Below, one piece after another: positions 8,175 to 16,314 of a stretch of DNA of 64,000 bases. A program made the translations under genes and the position numbers. Below the pieces are notes generated by a model. That model made no database searches and had not been told where the DNA came from. It saw only the letters and a program-made list of their open reading frames with translations. How positions within the stretch are numbered: position 1 is the first letter of the stretch; each line of letters opens with the position of its first letter. The stretch lies in the NCBI RefSeq assembly GCF_003860125.1, contig NZ_RQYL01000005.1, positions 62,001-126,000 of the forward strand. Reading direction: 5' to 3'. Origin of the DNA: Fretibacterium sp. OH1220_COT-178 (GTDB lineage: Bacteria > Synergistota > Synergistia > Synergistales > Aminobacteriaceae).

Positions 8175-8918
8175 ATGAGATTCGATCGTCCCACCCCATT
8201 GAGGAAGCAGGTCTACGATTATCTGCGCGAACTGCTGATCTCGGGCAGGCTGAAGGCGGGAGAGTTTGTCAATCAGGCCGAATTGATGGCCAAACTCGAC
8301 GTCAGCCGAACGCCTCTGCGCGACTCGCTGATGCAGCTGGAGGCGGAGGGTTTCGTCTCCATCATTCCCTGCAAGGGGGTGGTGGTCAATCCTCTGACCC
8401 GGGACGTGATCAGAAATATCTACCAGATATCGGGAGCCTTGGAGGCCGCGGCGTTTGAGATGGTCTTTCCGATGGTCGGGGAGCTGGAGCTGAAGAGGAT
8501 GGAGGAGATCATCGAGAGGACGGAGGCCCTGATTGCCGAGGGCGATTACAGCCGCTGCCACGAAAACAATCTGGCGTTTCACGAGGTGGCGCTCAATCTC
8601 TGCGACAACGCCGAATTGCTGCGGATTTTAAGGAGCAACCGGGAGCGCCTCTATCATTTTCCGATCTGGGCGACCCGCGAGCTCTCCTCCGAGTCGGCGG
8701 ACCTGTCCCTATGGGAGAGGGAATATTGGGTTCAGCACCGCAGGCTTCTTGCTCTTTTCGCCCGCGGCACGGCGCGCGAGGTCGCCGACTACGTGCGTTA
8801 CGTGCACTGGGCGTTCGAGGAGGTCGAGAGGCCGATCATCAGCTTCTATTGCCTGGACGAGGGCACGGGAGAGCAAAACGCGGAGCCCGCGGATAAGTTA
8901 TTGCCAAAGGACGGTTGA
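8175..8918 (+). CDS. GntR-family transcriptional regulator, FCD subfamily
   Basis: A 247-residue regulator. The N-terminal winged helix is typical of GntR (PLRKQVYDYLRELLISGRL, then SRTPLRDSLMQLEAEGFV). It is followed by an all-helical FCD effector domain with histidines in FHEVAL and QHRRLL that could bind a metal and an organic-acid ligand. The ATG at 8175 follows CCGGAGG at 9 bases; a longer upstream frame lacks a ribosome binding site. It is divergent from the lyase/molybdenum-hydroxylase operon and probably controls it through the palindrome at 7872-7888. Confidence 0.9.
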   Translation: MRFDRPTPLRKQVYDYLRELLISGRLKAGEFVNQAELMAKLDVSRTPLRDSLMQLEAEGFVSIIPCKGVVVNPLTRDVIRNIYQISGALEAAAFEMVFPMVGELELKRMEEIIERTEALIAEGDYSRCHENNLAFHEVALNLCDNAELLRILRSNRERLYHFPIWATRELSSESADLSLWEREYWVQHRRLLALFARGTAREVADYVRYVHWAFEEVERPIISFYCLDEGTGEQNAEPADKLLPKDG

Positions 8919-8998
8919 CCGGTTTTGTATCCGATGATGGTTTCACTATGACTGTGCTACGCTATACAAGTTGTGTAATCGCAAGTCTTACCTGTAAG

Positions 8999-9050
8999 TC
9001 ATTGCCATACTCCACATGACAAAGGGCTGTTTATGACTCATTGGCAATGA
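8999..9050. repeat. 9-bp inverted repeat after the GntR gene
   Basis: TCATTGCCA at 8999-9007 and TGGCAATGA at 9042-9050 are perfect complements. A run of T begins about 8 bases downstream (from 9058). It may help end the GntR transcript, although the T-run is further from the stem than in a classic terminator. Confidence 0.3.
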
Positions 9051-9095
9051 GCTTGGAGTTTTTTTGCGCTTCTCCGGCCGGGGTCGTTGCGGGCG

Positions 9096-9130
9096 CAAAA
9101 AAGAGGGGAGAAGCCTCGGGCTTCCCCCCT
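9096..9130 (-). terminator. intrinsic terminator of the repeat/nuclease gene
   Basis: On the minus strand a GC-rich stem built from GGGAAGCCC and its partner GGCTTCTCCCC closes over a CGA loop and is followed by TCTTTTTTG. It lies just past the stop codon at 9149, as expected for a rho-independent terminator of that gene. Confidence 0.75.
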
Positions 9131-9148
9131 CGCGGCATCGTTCCTCTC

Positions 9149-11458
9149 TCAGCCTCTCCGGCGCCGTATCGCTCCCTGCTGGAGCTCCCGGACCAGGTTG
9201 ATCCTGAAGACGTCGGCAAACTCGTCCAGGTTGCAGCAACTCAGCTCGTAGCGGGCCGAGAGGTTGTCGGCCGGGGCCAGGGTGTCCACGCTGACCAGCA
9301 TGGAGGTGTTGCGGTTCAGCCCCAGCACCTTCGAAACCCGGGAGTATTTGGGGAGGAAGTCCATGTACTCTCCGGTCTTGGCCTCGATCCAGAAGATCCT
9401 CTCGCCGATGCTCAAAAGGAGGTCGAGCTCGAAGTCCTCCTCGCCCGGCAGGATGATGCGCGGGTTCTTCATGAACGCGTAGGGGAGGTCGAGCGTTGCG
9501 GGGTGCGTCGTGAGGATGGAGACGACCTTGTCGCGGATGAAGTGCTCGAGCCACCCTCCGGTGAGGAAGTTGATCGCCGTCGGCGTACGGTTGACGCGGG
9601 CGACGATCTTGCAGTGAGGGGCCCGCCGGTAGGTGTACGAGGCCAGAAAATCCACCTCCTGAAGCATCCGGCAGAAGTTCAGGGTATGGGTCACGTCGCG
9701 GCTGTGCAGCCCCGCCATGGAATAGGAGAACTCCTCCCCCTCGTTGAGGGTGGCCTTCAGGGTGTCGTAAAAGGGAAGGACGTAGGAGAGGTATTTCCCC
9801 AGGAAGGCCGCGAGTTGCGAAACGCGCGGGTCCAGGTCGGACTCGTCGGGTATGGAGACGATCTCGACGCCGCGCCTCTGGAGATATCGGGCGAGCCCCT
9901 CCAGCTTTTTGACGGAGAACTGCCCCCCGGCCTCCTGTTCGGGGTCGGCGCCGCCCATGACGATGGTGCTGGAGAGCACGCTGGGAAAGACGGCGGAGCC
10001 CTCGTCGAGCGCCTCCTCCACGTGGCGCACCATGTTGGGGGAGAGCAGCTCGATGTGCCGTCCCATGCGTGAGCTGGAGAGGGTGCGCAGCAATCCCGCC
10101 GCCTCCAGGTTCTCGAGCTGGGCCAGCAGGGAAGGCTTGCCTATGGACAGAGCCTGAGCCAGCTGATTGATGTGGATCAGCCCCTCCTCCCTTCCCTTCA
10201 GGACGTCCATCAACACGAAGAGCATGCCCAGCGGAGCAAAGCCGTGTAGCGAGGACATCATCTGTACGGACCCATATTCGGTGGGCACATAGGGATTCTT
10301 TTTCCTCCTCCCCCGGCCCGCTCCCTCCGGCGTCGGCAAGGGCTTTGGGGGGACGGCTGAAACGGACGGAGCAGGGGAAGGCGGAGGTGTTCCGGTAGGG
10401 TTTTTATTCCCGGTATCGCTATCGGAACTCCTGTTCGAGGTGTCTTTATTGATTCCGGTATTGTTTTTATTGCCGATTTTTCGCCCCTTCGAGGGGCGCG
10501 CTTCCCGGAACGAGGAGGGGCGGGGTGGAAGCGCCTCTTTTTTCTCGGTATTTTTAATACCGGTATTGCTTTTGCCGTCCTCTGACAGAGGATCATTCCT
10601 TATACCGGTATTGTTTTTGTTGTTGATGTTTCGCCCTCTCGCGGTTCTTGCCTCCCGGGGAGAGGTGGGGTGGGGCAAAAAAGCTCCTTTTTCTTTGGTT
10701 TTTTTAATACCGGTATCGGTTTTATCGCTCTCGGTTTGGGTCTTGTTTTTTATATCGATATTGCTTTTATCTCTCTCTTTTTTGCTTTGTTGGCCGCCGC
10801 TCTTTGTTTTTTGAGGGCTATTTTTTTGCCCGGTATTGTTTTTATTCTCTTTTTGGATGCGGGGTTTGTCGTCGCGGGCCTCGCTCTGAGGATCTTCTTT
10901 CGACTTTTTCCGGTCGTTTACATTACCGGTATTGTTTTTTTCTGTTTTTCTGAGGGGTTGCGTCTCTTTTTTTTGTTTTTTATCGATACCGGTATCGTTT
11001 TTGTCAATCGATTTGATTGTGTTGTTTTTGTTACCGGTACTGTTTTTGTTTGCTTCTTGGGGGGTGGAGTGCAAAGGGTTGATGCTCTTTAGGGTATTCT
11101 TATTGGTATCGGTATTGTTTTTTGAGGGACGCCTTCCTGGGCGGGACGATTCGGCGCCCCCCTTTTTATCCGCGCCCATGGGGGATGCCTCGGCGGACGC
11201 AGAGGCGCCTCCGTCCGGGGTGCGTGCGCCTTTGGGCTCTGCGGGCGGCTGCTGCGAGGGGGCCGGAGGCTCCTGTGTCCTTTCCGCCGCCTTTTCCGCG
11301 GGCTTCCTTCTTCTCCTGGGGCGCGGCGAAGGGGCCTCCGTCGGCAGGGCAGCCGAGGCGTGGCCCTTCTCCGTTGTTCCCGCCGTCTTTTCCGCCAGGG
11401 GGGCTTTGGGGTTGCTCTCCGTCTTGGAGTCGGCTTGAGCTGAAGTTTTTTTCCTCAT
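9149..11458 (-). CDS. repeat-rich protein with winged helix and PD-(D/E)XK nuclease-like C-terminal domain
   Basis: A 769-residue protein, counted from the ATG at 11458. Residues 1-110 are basic and proline-rich. Residues about 113-355 hold at least eleven imperfect copies of an NKNNTGI-like motif, including two 40-residue near-duplicates. A helix-turn-helix/winged-helix segment lies at about 403-475 ([20 protein letters not shown]). The C-terminus resembles the nuclease part of DUF1887/Card1-type proteins: [11 protein letters not shown] near 634, then FELDLLL and [10 protein letters not shown], giving an Asp679, Glu692, Lys694 constellation. No CARF domain is evident. The start is uncertain: the frame is open to 11569, and ATG 11458 has only a weak, close AGGA. 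It may be a defence or DNA-processing effector; the function is unproven. Confidence 0.75.
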   Translation of the reverse strand: MRKKTSAQADSKTESNPKAPLAEKTAGTTEKGHASAALPTEAPSPRPRRRRKPAEKAAERTQEPPAPSQQPPAEPKGARTPDGGASASAEASPMGADKKGGAESSRPGRRPSKNNTDTNKNTLKSINPLHSTPQEANKNSTGNKNNTIKSIDKNDTGIDKKQKKETQPLRKTEKNNTGNVNDRKKSKEDPQSEARDDKPRIQKENKNNTGQKNSPQKTKSGGQQSKKERDKSNIDIKNKTQTESDKTDTGIKKTKEKGAFLPHPTSPREARTARGRNINNKNNTGIRNDPLSEDGKSNTGIKNTEKKEALPPRPSSFREARPSKGRKIGNKNNTGINKDTSNRSSDSDTGNKNPTGTPPPSPAPSVSAVPPKPLPTPEGAGRGRRKKNPYVPTEYGSVQMMSSLHGFAPLGMLFVLMDVLKGREEGLIHINQLAQALSIGKPSLLAQLENLEAAGLLRTLSSSRMGRHIELLSPNMVRHVEEALDEGSAVFPSVLSSTIVMGGADPEQEAGGQFSVKKLEGLARYLQRRGVEIVSIPDESDLDPRVSQLAAFLGKYLSYVLPFYDTLKATLNEGEEFSYSMAGLHSRDVTHTLNFCRMLQEVDFLASYTYRRAPHCKIVARVNRTPTAINFLTGGWLEHFIRDKVVSILTTHPATLDLPYAFMKNPRIILPGEEDFELDLLLSIGERIFWIEAKTGEYMDFLPKYSRVSKVLGLNRNTSMLVSVDTLAPADNLSARYELSCCNLDEFADVFRINLVRELQQGAIRRRRG
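10390..11125. repeat. eleven degenerate copies of an AT-rich palindrome-bearing unit inside the coding region
   Basis: On the plus strand the unit is close to ATACCGGTATTGTTTTT. Copies or variants begin near 10390, 10453, 10557, 10601, 10707, 10752, 10830, 10923, 10986, 11032 and 11104. The core TACCGGTA is self-complementary; one copy has TATCGATA instead. Spacing is irregular (about 45-105 bases) and the intervening sequence is not conserved throughout. In protein terms each unit encodes roughly KNNTGI. The block is much richer in A and T than the surrounding DNA. Confidence 0.85.
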
Positions 11459-11501
11459 GTCCTGCGGCGCAAACTTTCCCCGGACCTCGGACGACAGGGC
11501 T

Positions 11502-11537
11502 TTAGGCAGATCCTTGCCGATGGGGAGGCGTTCGCAT
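11502..11537 (-). CDS. possible 11-codon leader peptide before the repeat/nuclease gene
   Basis: An ATG at 11537 has a near-ideal ribosome binding site (AAAGGAGG at 8 bases) but opens an 11-residue frame, [11 protein letters not shown], ending in TAA. It lies in a different frame from the downstream 769-residue protein, whose own start lacks a good site. It could be a leader ORF that couples translation. Alternatively it may mark a frameshift that has separated the original start from the gene. Confidence 0.3.
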   Translation of the reverse strand: MRTPPHRQGSA

Positions 11538-11861
11538 GCCTCGCTCCTCCTTTTCGTGTGTTGGCCCATATCCGCCGGACTTCGCGGAAAAGGGGGTGGG
11601 AGATTTCATGAGAGCCGCCCCATTCTATCATTTTTCAGCCGGTTTTGTAATCCAGTCCGGGAGGGTTTTCCCTACCGTATTGCGGCCGCCCTTCCGCCGT
11701 TTTCGGGATATTGGTGTTTGCGGGCCCTCATATCCTTAAAACGACGGAAGGGCGTTGGCGGGGAGACTGGCATAATTACCGGGCAGACGAGTTGCGGCCC
11801 CTTGGGCCGCGCCGGCTTTGCGGCATCGGGCTGCGATTGCCGCAGGAAGGGAGATGGCGTT

Positions 11862-12971
11862 TTGCGTTATGGCTTGTTTTCGGCGCTTTTGGTGGCTGGG
11901 ATTCTTTTGCTCTGGGGAGGTACACGCATGGCGAGCGCAGGCGGTGCTGGGAGAGGGCTTCCCAAGAACCCGAACGAGGGGTTGAAGTTCGAGTCCGCAA
12001 ATCTCAGGGAGGTCTTCCTGGCGGGCGGATGTTTCTGGGGCGTTCAGGCTTTCCTGGACAGGGTTCCGGGCGTGGCCGAGACCGAGGTCGGCTATGCCAA
12101 CGGCTCCACTTCCAATCCGACCTACGAGGAGGTCTGCCGCGGGGATACCGGGCATGCCGAGGCGGTGCGCGTCCGCTACGACGCCTCCCGCCTGCCGCTC
12201 GAGAAGCTGCTGACGGCCTTTTTTTCCATCATCAACCCCACCAGCAAGAATCGCCAGGGGGGCGATTTCGGCACGCAGTACCGGACGGGGGTCTATCTGG
12301 CCGGCCCCTGGGCCGCGGAGGATCGGGCGGTCGCCGAGCGGGTCTTCGCGGAGGAGGGAAAGAAGCACGGCCAGCCCCTGGCCGTCGAGCTCGAGCCCCT
12401 CAAGAGTTTCTACTCCGCGGAGGGGTATCATCAGAAGTACCTGGAGAAGAACCCCGGCGGCTATTGTCACGTCAACTTCGACCGCCTGAAGGATATCCCC
12501 GAGGCCCCGGCCCGTCCCAAGGAGCGGTCGGACTATGTCCGCCCCTCGGACGCGGAGCTCAGGGAGAAGCTGACGGACCTCCAGTACAGGGTGACGCAGA
12601 ACTCCGCCACGGAGGCGCCCTTTTCCAGCCCCCTGGACAAGCATTGGGAGCCGGGGATCTACGTCGACATCGTAACCGGAGAGCCGCTTTTCTCCTCCAC
12701 GGACAAGTTCGACTCGGGGTGCGGCTGGCCCGCGTTCTCCAAGCCGATCGACCCCGAGGTCGTCCGCGAGCTGATGGACACGAGCCACGGCATGGTGCGC
12801 TCCGAGGTGCGAAGCCGCGCGGGCGACAGCCATCTGGGGCACGTGTTCGAGGATGGTCCCAAGGACAAGGGGGGGCTGCGCTACTGCATCAATGGAGCCT
12901 CGCTGCGCTTCATCCCCGTTGCGGATCTGGATAAGGAGGGCTATGGGCCCTACAAAAAACTCTTCGAGTAG
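11862..12971 (+). CDS. msrAB: bifunctional peptide methionine sulfoxide reductase MsrA-MsrB, probably exported
   Basis: A fusion enzyme that repairs both S- and R-epimers of methionine sulfoxide. The MsrA domain carries the catalytic GCFWG; the MsrB domain follows with CGWPAF and the catalytic Cys in RYCING. The start chosen is a TTG 8 bases after GGAG. It gives a classic signal peptide ([17 protein letters not shown], ending near ASA), so the protein would act outside the cytoplasm. A second in-frame ATG at 11928 has an even stronger site (GGGGAGG at 7 bases) and would give a cytoplasmic form. The gene is followed by a strong terminator. Confidence 0.92.
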   Translation: MRYGLFSALLVAGILLLWGGTRMASAGGAGRGLPKNPNEGLKFESANLREVFLAGGCFWGVQAFLDRVPGVAETEVGYANGSTSNPTYEEVCRGDTGHAEAVRVRYDASRLPLEKLLTAFFSIINPTSKNRQGGDFGTQYRTGVYLAGPWAAEDRAVAERVFAEEGKKHGQPLAVELEPLKSFYSAEGYHQKYLEKNPGGYCHVNFDRLKDIPEAPARPKERSDYVRPSDAELREKLTDLQYRVTQNSATEAPFSSPLDKHWEPGIYVDIVTGEPLFSSTDKFDSGCGWPAFSKPIDPEVVRELMDTSHGMVRSEVRSRAGDSHLGHVFEDGPKDKGGLRYCINGASLRFIPVADLDKEGYGPYKKLFE

Positions 12972-13005
12972 CGGCGGGCCGGCGGCGAAGGGCGGAGTTT
13001 GCCGC

Positions 13006-13047
13006 GGGGAGCGGGTGAGGGCGGACCTCATCCGCTCCCCGTTTTTT
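13006..13047 (+). terminator. intrinsic terminator after msrAB
   Basis: A 15-bp GC-rich stem has arms at 13006-13020 and 13026-13040, with one G-T pair and a 5-base loop. It is followed by GTTTTTT. It lies 35 bases after the msrAB stop. Confidence 0.85.
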
Positions 13048-13097
13048 GGGCGCGAGCCTTGAGCGTCGGTTCGATCTGTGAAAGAATGGAGGGGTTG

Positions 13098-13122
13098 CAA
13101 AAAAAGGTCCCCGACCGGGGAC
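13098..13122 (-). terminator. terminator-like hairpin in minus orientation
   Basis: GTCCCCG at 13107-13113 and CGGGGAC at 13116-13122 form a hairpin. On the minus strand it is followed by seven T residues. No minus-strand gene ends here, so it may stop antisense transcription or be a remnant. Hairpins directly in front of a ribosome binding site can also affect mRNA stability of the PHP gene. Confidence 0.3.
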
Positions 13123-13141
13123 GTTCGACAAGGAAAGGGGT

Positions 13142-13879
13142 ATGTTTTTGATCTCGCTGCGCGCCGATCTCCACACGCACACGATATCCTCGGGGCACGC
13201 CTACGGCTCGGTCAAGGAGATGATCGAGGGGGCGGCCGAGAAGGGGCTGGACCTGATCGCGATCACCGACCACGCTCCGGCCATGCCGGGGAGCTGTCAG
13301 GCCATCTATTTTTCCAATCTCGGATCCATTCCGCGCAGGGTCGGAGGGGTGACGGTCCTTCGGGGGGTGGAGGCCAACGTCCTGGACCGGCGGGGCGCGC
13401 TGGATCTCCCGGACCGCCTTCTGCGTCGGCTGGACTGGGTCATCGCGAGCCTGCACGACAACGTTCTGTTTCCCGAGCCCGGGGCGTCCTACACGGACCT
13501 GTACCTGGCCTTGGCGGAGAACCCCCTCATCGATATGATCGGACACCCCGACTCACCGGAGTTTCCCTTCGATGCCGAGCGGGTGATCCCGGCCCTGGGG
13601 GCGAACAACAAGATCGTGGAGCTCAACGAGCACCATGCGTTTGGCCTGAGGCGGGAGAACAGGGAGAACGCCCGGCGCATCGCGGCCCTTTGCGCCCGAT
13701 GGGGTGTCTCCATCGCGGTCAATTCCGACGCGCACTCGCCGTGGAATGTCGGGAGGACCGCATCGGCCGTGGCGATGCTGGAGGAGATCGGGTTTCCCGA
13801 GGAGCTCATCCTGAACGCCTCCGCCGAGCGGGTGCTGCAGCATGTCCGCTCGAGGAAAAACGGCGAGATGTGCGAGTGA
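13142..13879 (+). CDS. PHP-domain phosphohydrolase (YcdX/histidinol-phosphatase-like)
   Basis: A 245-residue single-domain PHP protein. Metal-binding motifs are in the expected order: DLHTHT near residue 9, ITDHAP, GVEAN, SLHDN, GHPD and NSDAH. PHP enzymes of this size hydrolyse phosphomonoesters using a trinuclear metal centre. The YcdX-like branch is the nearest match by eye, and the substrate is not determined. The ATG follows GGAAAGGGG closely. Nothing around it suggests histidine synthesis, so a histidinol-phosphatase role is not favoured by context. Confidence 0.85.
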   Translation: MFLISLRADLHTHTISSGHAYGSVKEMIEGAAEKGLDLIAITDHAPAMPGSCQAIYFSNLGSIPRRVGGVTVLRGVEANVLDRRGALDLPDRLLRRLDWVIASLHDNVLFPEPGASYTDLYLALAENPLIDMIGHPDSPEFPFDAERVIPALGANNKIVELNEHHAFGLRRENRENARRIAALCARWGVSIAVNSDAHSPWNVGRTASAVAMLEEIGFPEELILNASAERVLQHVRSRKNGEMCE

Positions 13880-14074
13880 ATTGGGACCCGGGCTCCGACG
13901 GGGCCGCGTCCGTGGGAGCAGGGGGCTCGCGGCGGCCATCCCCCGCGGGTCGTGTTTTTGCCCGCGCCGCGGGCCCCGCTCCTCGCGGGGCGTAGTAAAA
14001 TAAGAGGGAAAAATAAGGAAAATGGCCTGTCGGGGCTTCCCTTCGGCACGGCCGACGTTTTGGGAGTGATTCGA

Positions 14075-15001
14075 TTGTTTTCAGAGGATCTGTTCGACGT
14101 CCCGGGCCCCGGCAGTGAGGGCCCCGGTTTCTGGTGGAGCGTGGAGTTTGCGGGGGAGGAGGGCGGCGACCCCGCATGGGAGGAGGAGCGCCTGTTCGAC
14201 CTGGCCTCGATCTCCGGGGCCATGGGGTCGGAGATCGTCCTTGAGGAGGGGCGGCCGGTGCTTCGTGCGGCCTACCGCAGCTCCCGGGAGATCGGGCCCC
14301 TGCTCGCCGAGCTGGGGGAGCTCCTCGTCCATTTTCCGGGAATCGTCCTGCGCGCGCACGGCAAGGTGGAGAACCGCCCCTGGCACACGCAGCATCTGGA
14401 CGCCTTCCCGCCGCTGGAGGCGGGGAAGGGACTTCTGGTCATGGCCCCGTGGCACAGGGACCGCGCGCCCGAGGGGCGCCTCCCGATCCTGATCTATCCG
14501 GCGTCGGCCTTCGGGACCGGCTATCACGAGAGCACGCGCATCGCGCTGGATCTGCTGGAGGATGTCGTCCGCAAGGGCGATACGATCGTCGACGTCGGCA
14601 CGGGGACGGGCATCCTCTTCATCGCCGCGCTGAAGCTGGGGGCGGCGTACGCCGTGGCGCGCGACCTGGACCCGGCGACGCTCGACGAGGTGCGGCGCAA
14701 CATGGAGCTGAACGGCCTGGCCCCCATCCTGTGCGATCTGGCCGTCGGGGACCTTCTGAAGGGCGTGGAGACGAGCGCGGACCTCCTGACGGCCAACATC
14801 CTTCTGGAGCCCAACACGGCGCTTCTGCCGGACGTGCGCCGCGTGCTCAAGCCCGAGGGGGCGGCGATCTTCTCCGGCATGACGGCCGCGGAGCGCGAGG
14901 TCTTCCTGCCCGCCCTCTCCGCCGCGGGGCTGAGCCTGGAGCGCGAGCTGCATCTGGGCGACTGGTGGGGCTGCCGGGCGCGGCCCGCTCGGCTCGCGTG
15001 A
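14075..15001 (+). CDS. prmA: ribosomal protein L11 methyltransferase
   Basis: A 308-residue SAM-dependent enzyme that trimethylates ribosomal protein L11. The diagnostic GTGYHESTRIALDLLE motif precedes the SAM loop VDVGTGTGILFIAA; NILLEPN is the usual NILA-type motif. The start is not certain. A TTG at 14075 lies 8 bases after GGGAG, a GTG at 14066 overlaps that site, and an upstream ATG would add an unlikely basic tail. The stop overlaps the GTG of mtaB, so the two are translated together. Confidence 0.88.
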   Translation: MFSEDLFDVPGPGSEGPGFWWSVEFAGEEGGDPAWEEERLFDLASISGAMGSEIVLEEGRPVLRAAYRSSREIGPLLAELGELLVHFPGIVLRAHGKVENRPWHTQHLDAFPPLEAGKGLLVMAPWHRDRAPEGRLPILIYPASAFGTGYHESTRIALDLLEDVVRKGDTIVDVGTGTGILFIAALKLGAAYAVARDLDPATLDEVRRNMELNGLAPILCDLAVGDLLKGVETSADLLTANILLEPNTALLPDVRRVLKPEGAAIFSGMTAAEREVFLPALSAAGLSLERELHLGDWWGCRARPARLA

Positions 15002-16314
15002 GCGCAAACCGCACGCTCGGCCTGAGGGGCCTGCCCGTCTGGATCCATGTTCTGGGGTGCCGCTCCAACCTCTGCGAGGGGGATTTCCTGGCGGGGGATC
15101 TCGAGGCGCGGGGGGCGCATGTGGTGCGCGAGGCGAAGGGCTGTTCCGCCGCCGTCATCGTCAGCTGCTCCGTCACGGCCGAGGCCGACCGCAAATGCCG
15201 CCAGGCGGTGCGGCGCGCGAGGCGGGCCGTCGGAGAGCGGGGGATCGTCGCGGTCTGCGGCTGCTGGGCGCAGGGCGTGGGGGCGGACGAGGCCCAGGAC
15301 CTGGGGGTCGACGTCCTGGTGGGGAACCGAAGGAAGGCCGAGCTGACCGAGGCCGTCGAGTCGATGCTCCAAAACGGGCGCTCGTTCTGCGATCTCCGGT
15401 CCGACCTCGCCCGGGGCCGGGAATGGGAGGAGCTCCCCGCCTCGGGGCAGGGCCTTCATACGCGCGCCTTCCTGAAGGTTCAGGAGGGGTGCGACCACTT
15501 TTGTTCCTACTGCATCATCCCGTTTTTGCGGGGCCGATCCACCAGCCGCCCCGTGGAGCACACGATGGACGAGGTCCGGCGCCTCCTGGACGCCGGATGT
15601 TCCGAGGTGGTCCTGACCGGGATCCACCTCGGGATGTACGGTAGGGATACGGGGTCGTCGCTCGCGGCCCTGGTGCGCGCTCTCTCGGGCCTGACGGGGC
15701 TCGCGCGGCTGCGCCTGGGGTCGATCGAGCCCTTCACGCTGGACTCTCCGCTCCTCGACGCCCTTGCGGAGAGTCCGATCTTCTGTCCGCACCTGCACCT
15801 TCCCCTGCAGAGCGGGGACGATGCGGTCCTGGGGCGGATGCGGCGCGGCTATACGGCCTCGGACTTCATCCAAGTCTGCGACCGCGTGCGCGAGCGGCTG
15901 GGGCCGGACCTCCATATCAGCAGCGACATCCTGGTGGGCTTTCCCGGCGAGGATTCCGCCGCCTTCGCAAACACGCTCCGCGTGATGCGTCGTGCGGGGA
16001 TCGGTCGGGCCCATGTCTTTCCCTTTTCCCCGCGCCGGGGGACGCCGGCCGCGGCGTTCGGGGGGCGGGTGGATGCCTCGGCCCTCTCCGATCGGGCGGG
16101 GGAGGCCATCGAGCTCGGCGAAGCGCTTCTGAGCGCCTACGCCCGCCGTTTCGTCGGCCGTATCCTCCCGGTGTTGGCGGAGGACGGCCGACGGCGGGGT
16201 TACACCCCGCACTTCTTGCAGGCGGCCTGGCCGGGAGAGGCGGTCCCCGGCAGGCTCCTAGAGGTCAGGATCGAGTCCGAGGCGGGGGGGGAGCTGAGGG
16301 GATGTCTCGTGTGA
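14998..16314 (+). CDS. mtaB: radical-SAM tRNA methylthiotransferase, MtaB type
   Basis: A 438-residue enzyme of the MiaB/MtaB/RimO family, which adds a methylthio group to modified adenosine in tRNA. Three cysteines for the auxiliary cluster lie in HVLGCRSN, VSCSVT and CGCWAQ. The radical-SAM site is CDHFCSYCIIP, and the family stretch LHLPLQSGDD is present. The N-terminal pattern and the t6A-enzyme-like arrangement favour MtaB over MiaB; the exact paralogue is inferred. The GTG start overlaps the prmA stop and its 3' end overlaps the Hsp70-like gene by 13 bases. Confidence 0.88.
   Translation: MSANRTLGLRGLPVWIHVLGCRSNLCEGDFLAGDLEARGAHVVREAKGCSAAVIVSCSVTAEADRKCRQAVRRARRAVGERGIVAVCGCWAQGVGADEAQDLGVDVLVGNRRKAELTEAVESMLQNGRSFCDLRSDLARGREWEELPASGQGLHTRAFLKVQEGCDHFCSYCIIPFLRGRSTSRPVEHTMDEVRRLLDAGCSEVVLTGIHLGMYGRDTGSSLAALVRALSGLTGLARLRLGSIEPFTLDSPLLDALAESPIFCPHLHLPLQSGDDAVLGRMRRGYTASDFIQVCDRVRERLGPDLHISSDILVGFPGEDSAAFANTLRVMRRAGIGRAHVFPFSPRRGTPAAAFGGRVDASALSDRAGEAIELGEALLSAYARRFVGRILPVLAEDGRRRGYTPHFLQAAWPGEAVPGRLLEVRIESEAGGELRGCLV

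Noticed and set aside
10390-11125. CRISPR-like array of short repeats
   Set aside because: Repeats are imperfect, unevenly spaced, and lie inside one long open reading frame; no cas genes are near.
14524-16212. 562-codon minus-strand frame
   Set aside because: Antisense to prmA and mtaB, no family motifs, no ribosome binding site.
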